A program made the translations under genes and the position numbers. This document shows, in pieces, positions 17,084-25,453 of a stretch of DNA of 44,626 nt. The first letter of the stretch is position 1, and each line of letters starts with the position of its first letter. The notes beneath the pieces were generated by a model. It was not told the DNA's origin. It searched no databases and saw nothing but the letters and a program-made list of their open reading frames with translations. The DNA is from Acinetobacter pecorum (lineage in GTDB: Bacteria; Pseudomonadota; Gammaproteobacteria; Pseudomonadales; Moraxellaceae): assembly GCF_014837015.1 (NCBI RefSeq), contig NZ_JACSPT010000023.1:1-44626 (forward strand), read 5' to 3'.

Positions 17084-18256
17084 TTGCTAAATCGAAAACT
17101 TAAAATTGGAATCGTGGTCGGTGAAGTTTCTGGAGATACGCTTGGCGCAAAATTGATTCGCCGTTTTCGTGAGCAAGGCATTGATGCTGAATTTGAAGGT
17201 ATCGGTGGTCCGCAAATGATCGCGGAAGGTTTTAAAAGCTATTATCCGATGGATATTTTATCGGTGATGGGCATTGTCGAAGTTTTAAAAGATATTAAAA
17301 AACTTTTTGCTGTGCGGGATGGTCTGGTGGAAACCTGGACTAAAGACCCGGTCGATATTTTTATCGGGATTGATGCGCCTGATTTTAACCTGCGTTTGTC
17401 AAAAACTATTAAACAAAAACAGTTACCGATTAAAACGGTGCAATACGTCAGTCCTTCGGTCTGGGCATGGCGTCAGGGACGTGTGCATGGGATTAAAGCC
17501 AGTATTGATCTGGTACTGTGCTTATTTCCATTTGAAAAAGCCTTTTTCAAGCAATGGGATGTGCCAGCAGCTTTTGTTGGACATCCATTGGCCAGCCAGT
17601 TACCGCTTGAAAATCCAATTCTGGCGGCCAAGACAGAACTAGGTCTCGATCCACATCAGAAATATATTGCCTTATTGCCGGGCAGCCGTCGTGGTGAAAT
17701 TGAACGTTTAGGGCCTTTGGTTCTGGATGCTGCCAATATTTTGCATCAGAAATATCCGGAATATACCTTTCTGATTCCTGCCATTAATGATGCACGCAAG
17801 CAGCAAATCGAAAGTTTACTGGTCACTTATTCTGAGAGCCTAAAGGCCCAGATGCGCCTGATGGAAAATACCAGCCCTGAGTCCAAAATTGGTCGTCAGG
17901 TCATGAATGCATCCAATATCATTGCATTGGCTTCCGGAACTGCAACGCTTGAAGCGATGTTGCTGCACCGTCCGATGGTGACTTTTTATAAACTGCACTG
18001 GCTGACTTATCAAATTGCCAAATTACTGGTAAAAATCCCTTATTTTTCATTGCCAAATATTATTGCCGGCAAAAAAGTGATTCAGGAATTGATTCAGTCC
18101 GATGCTACTCCGGAAAATCTGGCTGCTGAAATTGAAAAGTTAATGGATATTGAAGTGGCGCAGACTCAGGTCATGCAGCATATTACTATGCACAAGCAGC
18201 TGCTTTCTGGTAATAGTGAAGACCCGGTCAAAGCGGTACTCGCTTTAGTCCAGTAA
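17084..18256 (+). CDS. lpxB: Lipid-A-disaccharide synthase
   Basis: LpxB is a GT19 glycosyltransferase. It joins UDP-2,3-diacylglucosamine to lipid X to form the lipid A disaccharide at the inner membrane. The 390-residue product has the N-terminal GEVSGDTLGAKLIRRF, then FIGIDAPDFNLRLSKTIK, YVSPSVWAWRQGRV and LPGSRRGEIERLGP. The C-terminal block SGTATLEAMLLHRPMVTFYK is the nucleotide-sugar site. The start is TTG at 17084, preceded by GAGAGGA. The gene stands alone rather than in the usual lpxD-fabZ-lpxA-lpxB operon, which fits Acinetobacter gene order as I know it. It converges on the AraC-type regulator with 2 bp between stops. Confidence 0.95.
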   Translation: MLNRKLKIGIVVGEVSGDTLGAKLIRRFREQGIDAEFEGIGGPQMIAEGFKSYYPMDILSVMGIVEVLKDIKKLFAVRDGLVETWTKDPVDIFIGIDAPDFNLRLSKTIKQKQLPIKTVQYVSPSVWAWRQGRVHGIKASIDLVLCLFPFEKAFFKQWDVPAAFVGHPLASQLPLENPILAAKTELGLDPHQKYIALLPGSRRGEIERLGPLVLDAANILHQKYPEYTFLIPAINDARKQQIESLLVTYSESLKAQMRLMENTSPESKIGRQVMNASNIIALASGTATLEAMLLHRPMVTFYKLHWLTYQIAKLLVKIPYFSLPNIIAGKKVIQELIQSDATPENLAAEIEKLMDIEVAQTQVMQHITMHKQLLSGNSEDPVKAVLALVQ

Positions 18257-18258
18257 TT

Positions 18259-19209
18259 TTAGTCTGGTAATATAGACTGATTCTTCTGAGAATTCAGCCG
18301 GTATTGGGTCGGCGTCTGTTCAAACTGTTTTTTAAAACTTTGACTAAACGCCGTCTCGGATGAATAACCAACCAGATAAGCGATCTGCTGGATACCAAAT
18401 CCACTATTTCTCAAATATTGCGCAGCCAGACGCAGACGGTGCTGTTGCAGATAGGCCAGTGGCGGTTCACCGACAATCTGGTTAAACAACTGGGCGAATT
18501 TGGAACGTGACATATGACACTGTTCGGCCAGACTTTCCACAGTCCAGGACTGTTCAGGTTTGCCATGAATCGCTGCCAGTGCATTGGATAATTCCGGATG
18601 CGAGAGAGCATTCAGCCAGCTCGAGGCATTTTCCAGGTTTAAAATATAATCACGCACGCATTCAATCAGTAGAATACTGACCAGATGATCCAGAATCTTG
18701 TCACGTCCCGGACGAAGTTGCTGGGTTTCCAGTGCCAGAAACTGCAAGCCGACCTGTAACCATTCCGGCGCCGTATCACCCAGAATATGTTGAATATGCA
18801 GGTATTTAGGTAAGGCACTCAAAAGAGGTTTGGCCATCTGGATATCCAGGCTGGAACGAATGGCGAGTATGAAACTATGCTCCGCCGAATTTTCCCGATT
18901 GAGATCGACACATTGCTGTGCATGGCTCTGAAAATAAGGATTAATCGCATGATGCTCAGAAAAATCGGCATTGTCTGGACAGGAAACATGATGGGCAGAA
19001 CCTGCAGGTAATAGCACCAGATCACCTTGCTGCAGCTCCAGCCGATCACCATTCATGAACTTTAATTGGGCTTGTCCCTGTAACAGGATATAGGCTAGCA
19101 TAAAAGGCTCATGCTGATAGTCAAAGCCGCCTGGATGAAATACATTCAGATAAAGATATTCTGATTTTTCCAGATGAATATCATCAAAAATTTTACTTAA
19201 AGCATCCAT
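18259..19209 (-). CDS. alkR: AraC-family regulator divergent from alkM (AlkR-like)
   Basis: This 316-residue regulator has an N-terminal cupin ligand-binding domain (residues about 10-90, with LQQGDLVLLPAGSAHHVSCP). A C-terminal double helix-turn-helix of the AraC/XylS type follows (about residues 210-305; SLAEQCHMSRSKFAQLFNQIVG and YLVGYSSETAFSQSFKKQF). It is divergent from the alkane hydroxylase gene across 187 bp. In Acinetobacter baylyi the AraC/XylS-type AlkR sits next to alkM and activates it in response to alkanes, so the same role is inferred. The intergenic inverted repeat at 19326-19360 is a candidate binding site. The symbol is by context, not a verified orthology. Confidence 0.72.
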   Translation of the reverse strand: MDALSKIFDDIHLEKSEYLYLNVFHPGGFDYQHEPFMLAYILLQGQAQLKFMNGDRLELQQGDLVLLPAGSAHHVSCPDNADFSEHHAINPYFQSHAQQCVDLNRENSAEHSFILAIRSSLDIQMAKPLLSALPKYLHIQHILGDTAPEWLQVGLQFLALETQQLRPGRDKILDHLVSILLIECVRDYILNLENASSWLNALSHPELSNALAAIHGKPEQSWTVESLAEQCHMSRSKFAQLFNQIVGEPPLAYLQQHRLRLAAQYLRNSGFGIQQIAYLVGYSSETAFSQSFKKQFEQTPTQYRLNSQKNQSILPD

Positions 19210-19325
19210 GCCTAACTCTATTCTTCTGTTTTATTTCATTTAATTGACTATAAATTTTTAACTTTGTGATTTTAGGCCAGAATTTGGCAGCATGTGCCAA
19301 AGACGCTGACATAGCTTTTCTGGAC

Positions 19326-19360
19326 GTTGAATACTGTTCGCTGCTGCTGAAATATTCAAC
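19326..19360. promoter_or_regulatory. Inverted repeat in the alkR-alkM intergenic region
   Basis: GTTGAATA (19326-19333) and TATTCAAC (19353-19360) form a perfect 8-bp inverted repeat with a 19-base spacer, about 40 bp upstream of alkM. It is a candidate AlkR operator. The alkM ribosome binding site AAGGAAGG follows at about 19384-19391. Confidence 0.5.
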
Positions 19361-19396
19361 TATAAGTGCAGAGTAACATAAAAAAGGAAGGTCGCA

Positions 19397-20611
19397 ATGA
19401 ATGCCCCTGCACAAATCCAGAAAGCGCAGTTTACGCAGGAAGCGTCGGCACTAAAGGGTGTCAAGCTGGATAAAAAACGTTTTGGCTGGTTGCTCAGCCC
19501 AGGTCTGCCTGTGATCGGAATGGGAATTCTGGCTGGTTATCATTTTGGTCCCAAAGCCACTCAAAAAATCTTTGCGATGGGCGGGCCTTTATTACTGCAT
19601 GTAATTATTCCCACTTTAGATGCCCTGATTGGCGATGATGCCAATAACCCAAATGATGCGCAGATCAAGGCACTGGTTAACGATCCTTATTATGACCGCA
19701 TTGTAAAAGCATTTATTCCCTTGCAAATGGCAGCCAATGCCTTTGCCGGCTATGTCGTAAGCCGGCCAAATGTGTCTTTGCTGGATCAGATACTGCTGGG
19801 AGTTTCTATGGGTGCGATTAATGGGGTGGGCGTGAATACCGCACATGAACTCAGCCATCGTCCACAGAAAAAAGACCATTACTGGTCTCATGCCAGCCTG
19901 ATGCCTTTGGGCTATAACCATTTCCGGATTGAACATCCTTATGGACACCATAAACGGGTGGCCACGCCTGAAGATCCGGCATCTTCGAAAATGGGTGAAT
20001 CTTTTTACCGTTTCTGGCCACGTACCGTAATAGGCGGATTAAAATCTGCAATCCAGATTGAAAAAAGACGGCTCGAGCGTAAAGGACTGAAATTCTTTAG
20101 TCAGGAAAATGAACTGTTTCATGGTTGGGCCATGAGTGCTGGCTATCATGCCTTGATGCTGAAGGCGTATGGCAAGAAAATTATTCCTTATACACTGACA
20201 CAGGCATTTTATGGCGTCAGCCTGTTTGAGATTGTGAATTATATCGAGCACTACGGACTAAAACGCGGACAGAAAGCGGATGGCAGTTATGAGCGAACCT
20301 TGCCGGAACATAGCTGGAACAACAACAATATCGTGACTAATCTGTTTTTGTACCAGTTACAGCGCCATTCTGACCATCATGCCTTTCCAGGCCGGCCATT
20401 TCAGGCGTTACGGCATTTTGATGAAGCGCCAGAATTACCGAGCGGTTATGCAACCATGTTAATTCCAGCCTTGATTCCACCTTTATGGTACAAAATCATG
20501 GATCAGCGGGTATATCAGCACTATCAGGGCGATTTAAGCAAGGCCAATATCTTGCCTTCCAAGCGTGCCAAGCTGTTTAAAAAATTTCGTGTAAAAGACT
20601 CTATAGCTTAA
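19397..20611 (+). CDS. alkM: Alkane 1-monooxygenase (membrane di-iron hydroxylase)
   Basis: AlkM/AlkB hydroxylates the terminal carbon of medium to long n-alkanes. It works in the inner membrane with electrons from rubredoxin. The 404-residue product has the four His-rich clusters that bind the di-iron centre: HELSH at residues 150-154, EHPYGHH at 179-185, NYIEHYGL at 280-287 and LQRHSDHH at 320-327, followed by FPGRPFQALRH. Hydrophobic segments near residues 30-75 and 105-145 fit the expected transmembrane helices. No rubredoxin gene lies nearby, as in A. baylyi, where rubAB is unlinked. A terminator follows within 20 bp, so the gene is monocistronic. Confidence 0.95.
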   Translation: MNAPAQIQKAQFTQEASALKGVKLDKKRFGWLLSPGLPVIGMGILAGYHFGPKATQKIFAMGGPLLLHVIIPTLDALIGDDANNPNDAQIKALVNDPYYDRIVKAFIPLQMAANAFAGYVVSRPNVSLLDQILLGVSMGAINGVGVNTAHELSHRPQKKDHYWSHASLMPLGYNHFRIEHPYGHHKRVATPEDPASSKMGESFYRFWPRTVIGGLKSAIQIEKRRLERKGLKFFSQENELFHGWAMSAGYHALMLKAYGKKIIPYTLTQAFYGVSLFEIVNYIEHYGLKRGQKADGSYERTLPEHSWNNNNIVTNLFLYQLQRHSDHHAFPGRPFQALRHFDEAPELPSGYATMLIPALIPPLWYKIMDQRVYQHYQGDLSKANILPSKRAKLFKKFRVKDSIA

Positions 20612-20625
20612 TGAATTACAAAATA

Positions 20626-20653
20626 AAAATGCGCCGATAAAGGCGCATTTTTT
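20626..20653. terminator. Terminator between convergent alkM and acyl-CoA dehydrogenase
   Basis: A perfect 10-bp stem (AAAATGCGCC at 20626-20635, GGCGCATTTT at 20642-20651) is flanked by A on the left and T on the right. It can serve both convergent genes. Confidence 0.9.
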
Positions 20654-20665
20654 GATGAATTCTGT

Positions 20666-22453
20666 CTAGAACCAGTCAGCTTGCATATTGAGGCAAGTAT
20701 CATCCAGATTCATCAGTAATTTGGCGTGATGTTCAATTTCAGGGAGTTCCCAGCGAATAAAATATTGAGTTGCCTGAATTTTCCCTGCCAGAAAAGTCTG
20801 ATCTTCTGTCTGCAAAGATGTGCCAAACTTGAGTTGAGCTTGATTCGCCATTTCCAGCCATAGCCAGGATAGGATGGTTTTTCCCATCATATCCAGATAC
20901 AGTCCTGAATTGGCCAAAGCTTCACTGACTTTGCCTTGATGCAAGGCCTGGCCTAAAATCTGTGTAGTCTTTTGCACAGTGGCAAGGTGCTGTTTAAAGA
21001 TATCTGCGAGTTCCACTAGCTTAGGTTCATGAATTTCTGACAAGGTCTTCTGGATGCGCTGCATGAGCAGATTGAGCCCTTTGCCATTATGCTGCCAGAG
21101 TTTACGTCCCAGCAGATCCAGAGATTGAATGCCGTAAGTTCCTTCATGAATCGGATTTAAACGGTTATCACGATAACATTGCTCCACCGGATATTCACGG
21201 GTATAACCCGCGCCGCCCAAGACCTGAATGGCCAGATCATTGGCTTTCGGACCATAGGCAGAAGGGAAAGATTTGACCACCGGGGTTATGAGATCAAGCA
21301 GAATTGCACTATCTTCATCTTGAGCTGCCTGATGTTCATCAATTAATCGGGCGGCAAATAAGCAAAGTGCCAGCGAACCTTCTACATACGACTTTTGCGC
21401 CAGCAGCATACGTTTGACATCTGTATGTTCAATGATATTCACTGGTTTCGAGTCAGGTGTTTTTTCATGAACTGGCCGGCCTTGCGGACGGTTTTTAGCA
21501 TAATCCAGAGATTCCAGATAGCCACGATAACCAATCATGGCTGCGCCCAGACCGACACCCACACGTGCTTCATTCATCATCTTGAACATGTATTTTAAGC
21601 CATGACCGGGTTCACCAATTAAATAGCCTAAGCAATTATCATTTTCTCCAAAGCTTAAAACTGTGGATGTGGTACCTCGATAGCCCATTTTGTGCAGTAA
21701 GCCAGCCAGCTGTACATCATTGGCTTCACCGAGTGAACCATCTTCATGAGTTTTGAATTTTGGTACGATAAACAGGGAAATTCCTTTTACGCCTTGTGGT
21801 GCATCATGAATCCGCGCCAAGACCAGATGCACAATATTTTCGCTAATGTCCTGATCGCCCCCCGAAATAAACATTTTCTGGCCTTTAATTTTATAAATTC
21901 CATCTGCTTGAGGAATGGCTTTAGTGGTCAGATCGCCCAAAGAGGAACCTACATTCGGCTCGGTCATGGCCATGGTGCCGGCAAAGCGGCCACTCAGCAT
22001 ATGCGGTAGGAATATTTGCTTTTGTTCTGGGGAAGCAAAAGCCTGTATCAGGTTCGCCGCAGCGGCTGTTAGAAAAGAATAAGCCACGGTGGACGGATTG
22101 GCCGACATGAAATACGCATTACAAGCCATATTCACCAAAGTGGGCAGTTGCATGCCACCATCTGCATAATCATGCTGGGCGCAAAGCAGGCCGGCATCGG
22201 CAAACTGTTGCCAGGCTGTCTTCACTTCATCAATGGTTTTGACCTGTTTGCCATCAAAGTTCGGTTCATGCTGATCAGCTTTGGCATTATGCGGTGCAAA
22301 ATAATCAGTCGCGATACCTTTTGCCGTTTCCAGAATACTGTCGAAAGTATTTTTGTCATGATCCTGATAGCGTTGCAGTTTAGTCAGCGCTTCAAGTTTG
22401 AATACGTCATAAAGCTGGAAATACAGATCTTTATCATTAATCAGTTGGGTCAC
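20666..22453 (-). CDS. Acyl-CoA dehydrogenase with C-terminal domain (DmdC/AcdA-like)
   Basis: This long-form acyl-CoA dehydrogenase of 595 residues has an N-terminal helical domain. It has the motif MAMTEPNVGSSLGDLTTKA for FAD and substrate binding, and the block VQVLGGAGYTREYPVEQCYRDNRLNPIHEGTYGIQ (given here as key residues only: Arg-Asp, then the catalytic Glu of HEGT near residue 440). A family-specific C-terminal helical extension of about 140 residues follows. Such enzymes oxidise medium- or long-chain acyl-CoAs or 3-(methylthio)propanoyl-CoA. Proximity to alkM suggests use of alkane-derived acyl-CoAs (inference). One AAATAGCCTAAG motif copy lies inside this gene, encoding part of the conserved CLGYLIG stretch. 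Confidence 0.88.
   Translation of the reverse strand: MTQLINDKDLYFQLYDVFKLEALTKLQRYQDHDKNTFDSILETAKGIATDYFAPHNAKADQHEPNFDGKQVKTIDEVKTAWQQFADAGLLCAQHDYADGGMQLPTLVNMACNAYFMSANPSTVAYSFLTAAAANLIQAFASPEQKQIFLPHMLSGRFAGTMAMTEPNVGSSLGDLTTKAIPQADGIYKIKGQKMFISGGDQDISENIVHLVLARIHDAPQGVKGISLFIVPKFKTHEDGSLGEANDVQLAGLLHKMGYRGTTSTVLSFGENDNCLGYLIGEPGHGLKYMFKMMNEARVGVGLGAAMIGYRGYLESLDYAKNRPQGRPVHEKTPDSKPVNIIEHTDVKRMLLAQKSYVEGSLALCLFAARLIDEHQAAQDEDSAILLDLITPVVKSFPSAYGPKANDLAIQVLGGAGYTREYPVEQCYRDNRLNPIHEGTYGIQSLDLLGRKLWQHNGKGLNLLMQRIQKTLSEIHEPKLVELADIFKQHLATVQKTTQILGQALHQGKVSEALANSGLYLDMMGKTILSWLWLEMANQAQLKFGTSLQTEDQTFLAGKIQATQYFIRWELPEIEHHAKLLMNLDDTCLNMQADWF
21620..21634 (+). repeat. Copy 3 of the AAATAGCCTAAG motif (intragenic)
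   Basis: TAAATAGCCTAAGCA lies within the minus-strand acyl-CoA dehydrogenase gene and reads there as codons for Cys-Leu-Gly-Tyr-Leu. This copy could be chance from conserved coding, although its orientation matches the other five. Confidence 0.55.
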
Positions 22454-22567
22454 GGTACTATCCTAAATGTGCAATCCTTGAGATAGCATCAAGACTAGCA
22501 GTTGCTTTTATTGAGGAGGATTGTCAATAATGACATGAATCGGGTGAAAAATGACAAATAGAAAAAT

Positions 22568-23548
22568 ATGCAAGATGTGGTGATTTTAGGCTTTGATGGC
22601 GCTCTGGCTTCGGCCATTACGGGTGTGGTCGATTTATTTGCCATGGCTGGCGTAAGCTGGAACCGGATCCAGCAGCAGGATGTAAAGCGCTTGTTTAAGG
22701 TGAGTATCGCCAGTCCGGATGGACACCCGATTCGGTGTATCAATGGGCTGCAGTTGCAGGCACATGTTTCTTATCAAGAGATTCAAACTGCTGATATTCT
22801 GGTGGTGCCGACTATTGCCGCACCGATTCAGGATGTATTGCAACAGAATCCAGAACTGATTCATTTTTTACAATCTGCACATGCAGATGCGACTTTAATT
22901 GCAGGAAACTGTACCGGGAATTTCTTTCTGGCAGAAGCAGGCATTTTAGATGACCGAGTTGCAACAACGCATTGGGGTTTTCAGGAAATGTTCCGTTCAC
23001 GCTATCCAAAGGTGAAACTGAATGCCGATCTGATGATTAGCCGGGATCAGAATATCTATTGCGCGGGTGGAGGCCTGGCCTGGTTTGACCTGGGTTTGCA
23101 TCTGATTGAGCGCTTGTATGGCTTTGAGGTGGCCATGCAATCGGCTAAATCTTTCGTAATTGATTACCGCAGAGATAGCCAGTTGTCTTATTCATTGCTG
23201 AATATTGGCCAGCCGCACCATGATGAACTGGTACAAAAAATCCAGAACTGGCTAGAGCAGCATTTTCATGAAGATTTTAGTTTGAACCAGCTGGCAGAGC
23301 AGTTTAATGTGACTGGCCGAACCCTGATTCGACGCTTTAAACAAGCCTTAGACATACCGCCCAATCAGTATCTACAAGCGATCCGAATTGAAGCTGCCCG
23401 TAAACGACTGGAAGAAACCGATCAAGCTGTGGATGTGATCATGCAAAATGTCGGCTATCAGGATCCAAGTTCATTCCGCCGTTTATTTCATAAAAAAACC
23501 GGTCTGACGCCGTTGGAATACCGGCGCCGGTTTAGCCGGCGCTTTTAA
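22568..23548 (+). CDS. GlxA-family AraC-type transcriptional regulator
   Basis: This 326-residue protein has two domains. The N-terminal DJ-1/PfpI-like domain (residues about 1-190) contains LIAGNCTGNFFLAEAGILDDRVATTHW, with Cys at the nucleophile-elbow position. The C-terminal AraC-type domain (about 215-326) has SLNQLAEQFNVTGRTLIRRFKQAL and ending GYQDPSSFRRLFHKKTGLTPLEYR. GlxA-type regulators sense small metabolites, often nitrogen compounds such as carnitine or glycine betaine. It is divergent from the 595-residue acyl-CoA dehydrogenase with a 114-bp intergenic region, so it may regulate that gene (inference). Its 3' end overlaps a GC-rich hairpin. Confidence 0.85.
   Translation: MQDVVILGFDGALASAITGVVDLFAMAGVSWNRIQQQDVKRLFKVSIASPDGHPIRCINGLQLQAHVSYQEIQTADILVVPTIAAPIQDVLQQNPELIHFLQSAHADATLIAGNCTGNFFLAEAGILDDRVATTHWGFQEMFRSRYPKVKLNADLMISRDQNIYCAGGGLAWFDLGLHLIERLYGFEVAMQSAKSFVIDYRRDSQLSYSLLNIGQPHHDELVQKIQNWLEQHFHEDFSLNQLAEQFNVTGRTLIRRFKQALDIPPNQYLQAIRIEAARKRLEETDQAVDVIMQNVGYQDPSSFRRLFHKKTGLTPLEYRRRFSRRF
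23524..23546 (+). terminator. Terminator embedded in the 3' end of the GlxA-type gene
   Basis: The stem GCGCCGG (23524-23530) with CCGGCGC (23536-23542) is followed by TTTT. It encodes the last Arg-rich codons before the stop, so the terminator overlaps the coding region. Confidence 0.65.
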
Positions 23549-23554
23549 AAGTGT

Positions 23555-24760
23555 TTAATGAGAAGGCTGTACTTTTCCTGCTTTACGGCCATGCACAAGG
23601 TAATACCAGACCAGACAGCTCAGGGTGAGCAGTGCCAAGAATAGATAAAGCTGGCGATAACCAATCTGATCCAGCAGAATACCCAAGAAATAAGGGCCAA
23701 AACCAAGACCTGCATCCAGGGCAATAAAGAAGGTTGAGGTTGCGAGTCCCATACGCTGCAATGTCGTACTTTTCACCGCAATGGTTTGACACACCGACTG
23801 GATATTACCAAAACCAAAACCAAGCAAGGCAGCACTGGCAAGTAACATCACAGAGTTTTGCGCCTGACTGAGTAGCAATATCCCCAGTGCCATAATCACA
23901 ATGGCAGGATAGATAATGATATTTTCGCCTTTACGATCCATGAGCGGGCCGGTAAAAGGACGCGAAAGCAAAATGGCAAAGGCATACATTAAGAAAAAGA
24001 ATGATGCTGCTTCGACCAGATTAATGTCTTTGGCATAAAAATGAATAAAGGACAGTACACCTGAGTAAGAAGTAGCCACCAGCAGTACAATCAGTGCAAT
24101 CGGTAGGGCATTCGGTTCAATATACTGAGCCAGTTTGCTGGTGCTTTGCGAGGTAGAATCTGCTGATGAATGACTTGCCTTAAGGCGTGGTGGCTGGATG
24201 AACAAGCCACAAATCAGGCAGCTGAGCGCAACGATACTGGTAAAGATGAAAATAACCTGATAATTAAAATTTGTCATCAGCCAGATTCCGACAAAGGGAC
24301 CAATCGCTGTGCCAAGGGTGCTGCTCATGCTGTAATAGCCAATTCCTTCACCACGCCGGGTGGCAGGAATGGTCTGTGCAATCACTGTACCCAGTACAGT
24401 AGAAGCCATACCCATCATAAAACCGTGTATCAGCCGGATCCCTAATAAAACCTCCAGCTTGGCTGGAATCAAATACAGTCCGGAAAAAAGAAGGAAACCA
24501 GTCAAACCAATAACAAGAGTATTTTTCAAACCTAGACGATTCAGTAATTTTCCAATCAATAATCGTCCAAATAACGTACCCACAATAAACAGACCGGATA
24601 CCAGACCGGCTTGAGCAGTCGACGCACCTAACTCAGCAACCGAGTAACCGACGATGACAATCACTAGCAAGTAAAACACCAGAACCAGTTGAAAATTTAC
24701 CAGACTGATCAGGATAAAGTTGGGCGTCCATAAAGGCGCTTCTTGTTCTTGGCTCATCAT
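23555..24760 (-). CDS. MFS transporter
   Basis: This 401-residue major facilitator superfamily protein has twelve predicted transmembrane helices. The loop 2-3 motif is near GLFIVGTLFGRLLIGKLLNRLGLKNTL, and an equivalent in the second half reads LLSRPFTGPLMDRKGENIII. A central cytoplasmic loop rich in Ser/Thr (SHSSADSTSQSTSK) separates the halves. The protein belongs to the drug/metabolite efflux-like group (YfcJ/YhhS-like layout). Its start overlaps the stop of the upstream MarR gene by four bases, so the pair is translationally coupled and the MarR protein probably represses both. The transported compound cannot be inferred. Confidence 0.85.
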   Translation of the reverse strand: MMSQEQEAPLWTPNFILISLVNFQLVLVFYLLVIVIVGYSVAELGASTAQAGLVSGLFIVGTLFGRLLIGKLLNRLGLKNTLVIGLTGFLLFSGLYLIPAKLEVLLGIRLIHGFMMGMASTVLGTVIAQTIPATRRGEGIGYYSMSSTLGTAIGPFVGIWLMTNFNYQVIFIFTSIVALSCLICGLFIQPPRLKASHSSADSTSQSTSKLAQYIEPNALPIALIVLLVATSYSGVLSFIHFYAKDINLVEAASFFFLMYAFAILLSRPFTGPLMDRKGENIIIYPAIVIMALGILLLSQAQNSVMLLASAALLGFGFGNIQSVCQTIAVKSTTLQRMGLATSTFFIALDAGLGFGPYFLGILLDQIGYRQLYLFLALLTLSCLVWYYLVHGRKAGKVQPSH

Positions 24761-25197
24761 GAATTTTCCTGAGAATTAGGTTGTAACTGCTGAATAAGTT
24801 GTACCAGGGTGGTTTTACTTTTTTGCAGATCATTTGCCTCAATCTGTTCAAGTAACTGATCTTCAAATGCATCAATCTGCTTGGAACACATGGCAAAGGT
24901 TTCTATGCCTTGTTCACTCAGTTTGAATAGTTTTTGACGCTTATCTTCAGTTTCGATCTGGGCGATCAGATCCAGCTCCACCAGTTGCTGAATCCGCTTG
25001 GTAATACCGGGCTTCGACACATTCAAATAGCTTGAAATATCAACCAATGTACATTGTTGGTGGGCTTGAATGATGTAAAGCACTTGCCATAGGGAGTAAT
25101 TGAGCTGAGAGGATAATAAAATAGTATTGATCTCATCACTCATGAGTCGTGCGCACCGCAACAACAAGGAACGAAATCTGGAAGTCTGATAGAACAT
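24757..25197 (-). CDS. MarR-family transcriptional regulator
   Basis: This 146-residue winged-helix regulator has a recognition region TLVDISSYLNVSKPGITKRIQQLVELDLI followed by the wing IETEDKRQKLFKLSEQG, the standard MarR layout. Dimerisation helices flank it at both ends. It forms an operon with the MFS transporter gene (ATGA overlap), a common arrangement for substrate-inducible efflux. Divergent to it, about 255 bp away, is the cytochrome bd-type oxidase operon, which it might also affect. I see no obvious palindrome that would settle this. Confidence 0.87.
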   Translation of the reverse strand: MFYQTSRFRSLLLRCARLMSDEINTILLSSQLNYSLWQVLYIIQAHQQCTLVDISSYLNVSKPGITKRIQQLVELDLIAQIETEDKRQKLFKLSEQGIETFAMCSKQIDAFEDQLLEQIEANDLQKSKTTLVQLIQQLQPNSQENS

Positions 25198-25453
25198 ATA
25201 GTTAACCTGGGTAACTAATTTTTGCTTAATTTACGCCTGTTTTATCTAAAGCTCAAGGGGGGATTTTTAAAATGATTAAGCATGTTCTTTTTGCTAGCTA
25301 TAGTTACATGGTTTAACATGATTAAAAAATAACCAACAAAAGAATACATACTTTTTATAATGGTCGCGCCTAAGCTAGCCATGTCACTAGAAGAATTCAT
25401 GACTTAAAAATTGTAAGGCAAAGATGCCAAATAACAATACATAGGTGAAGCTT

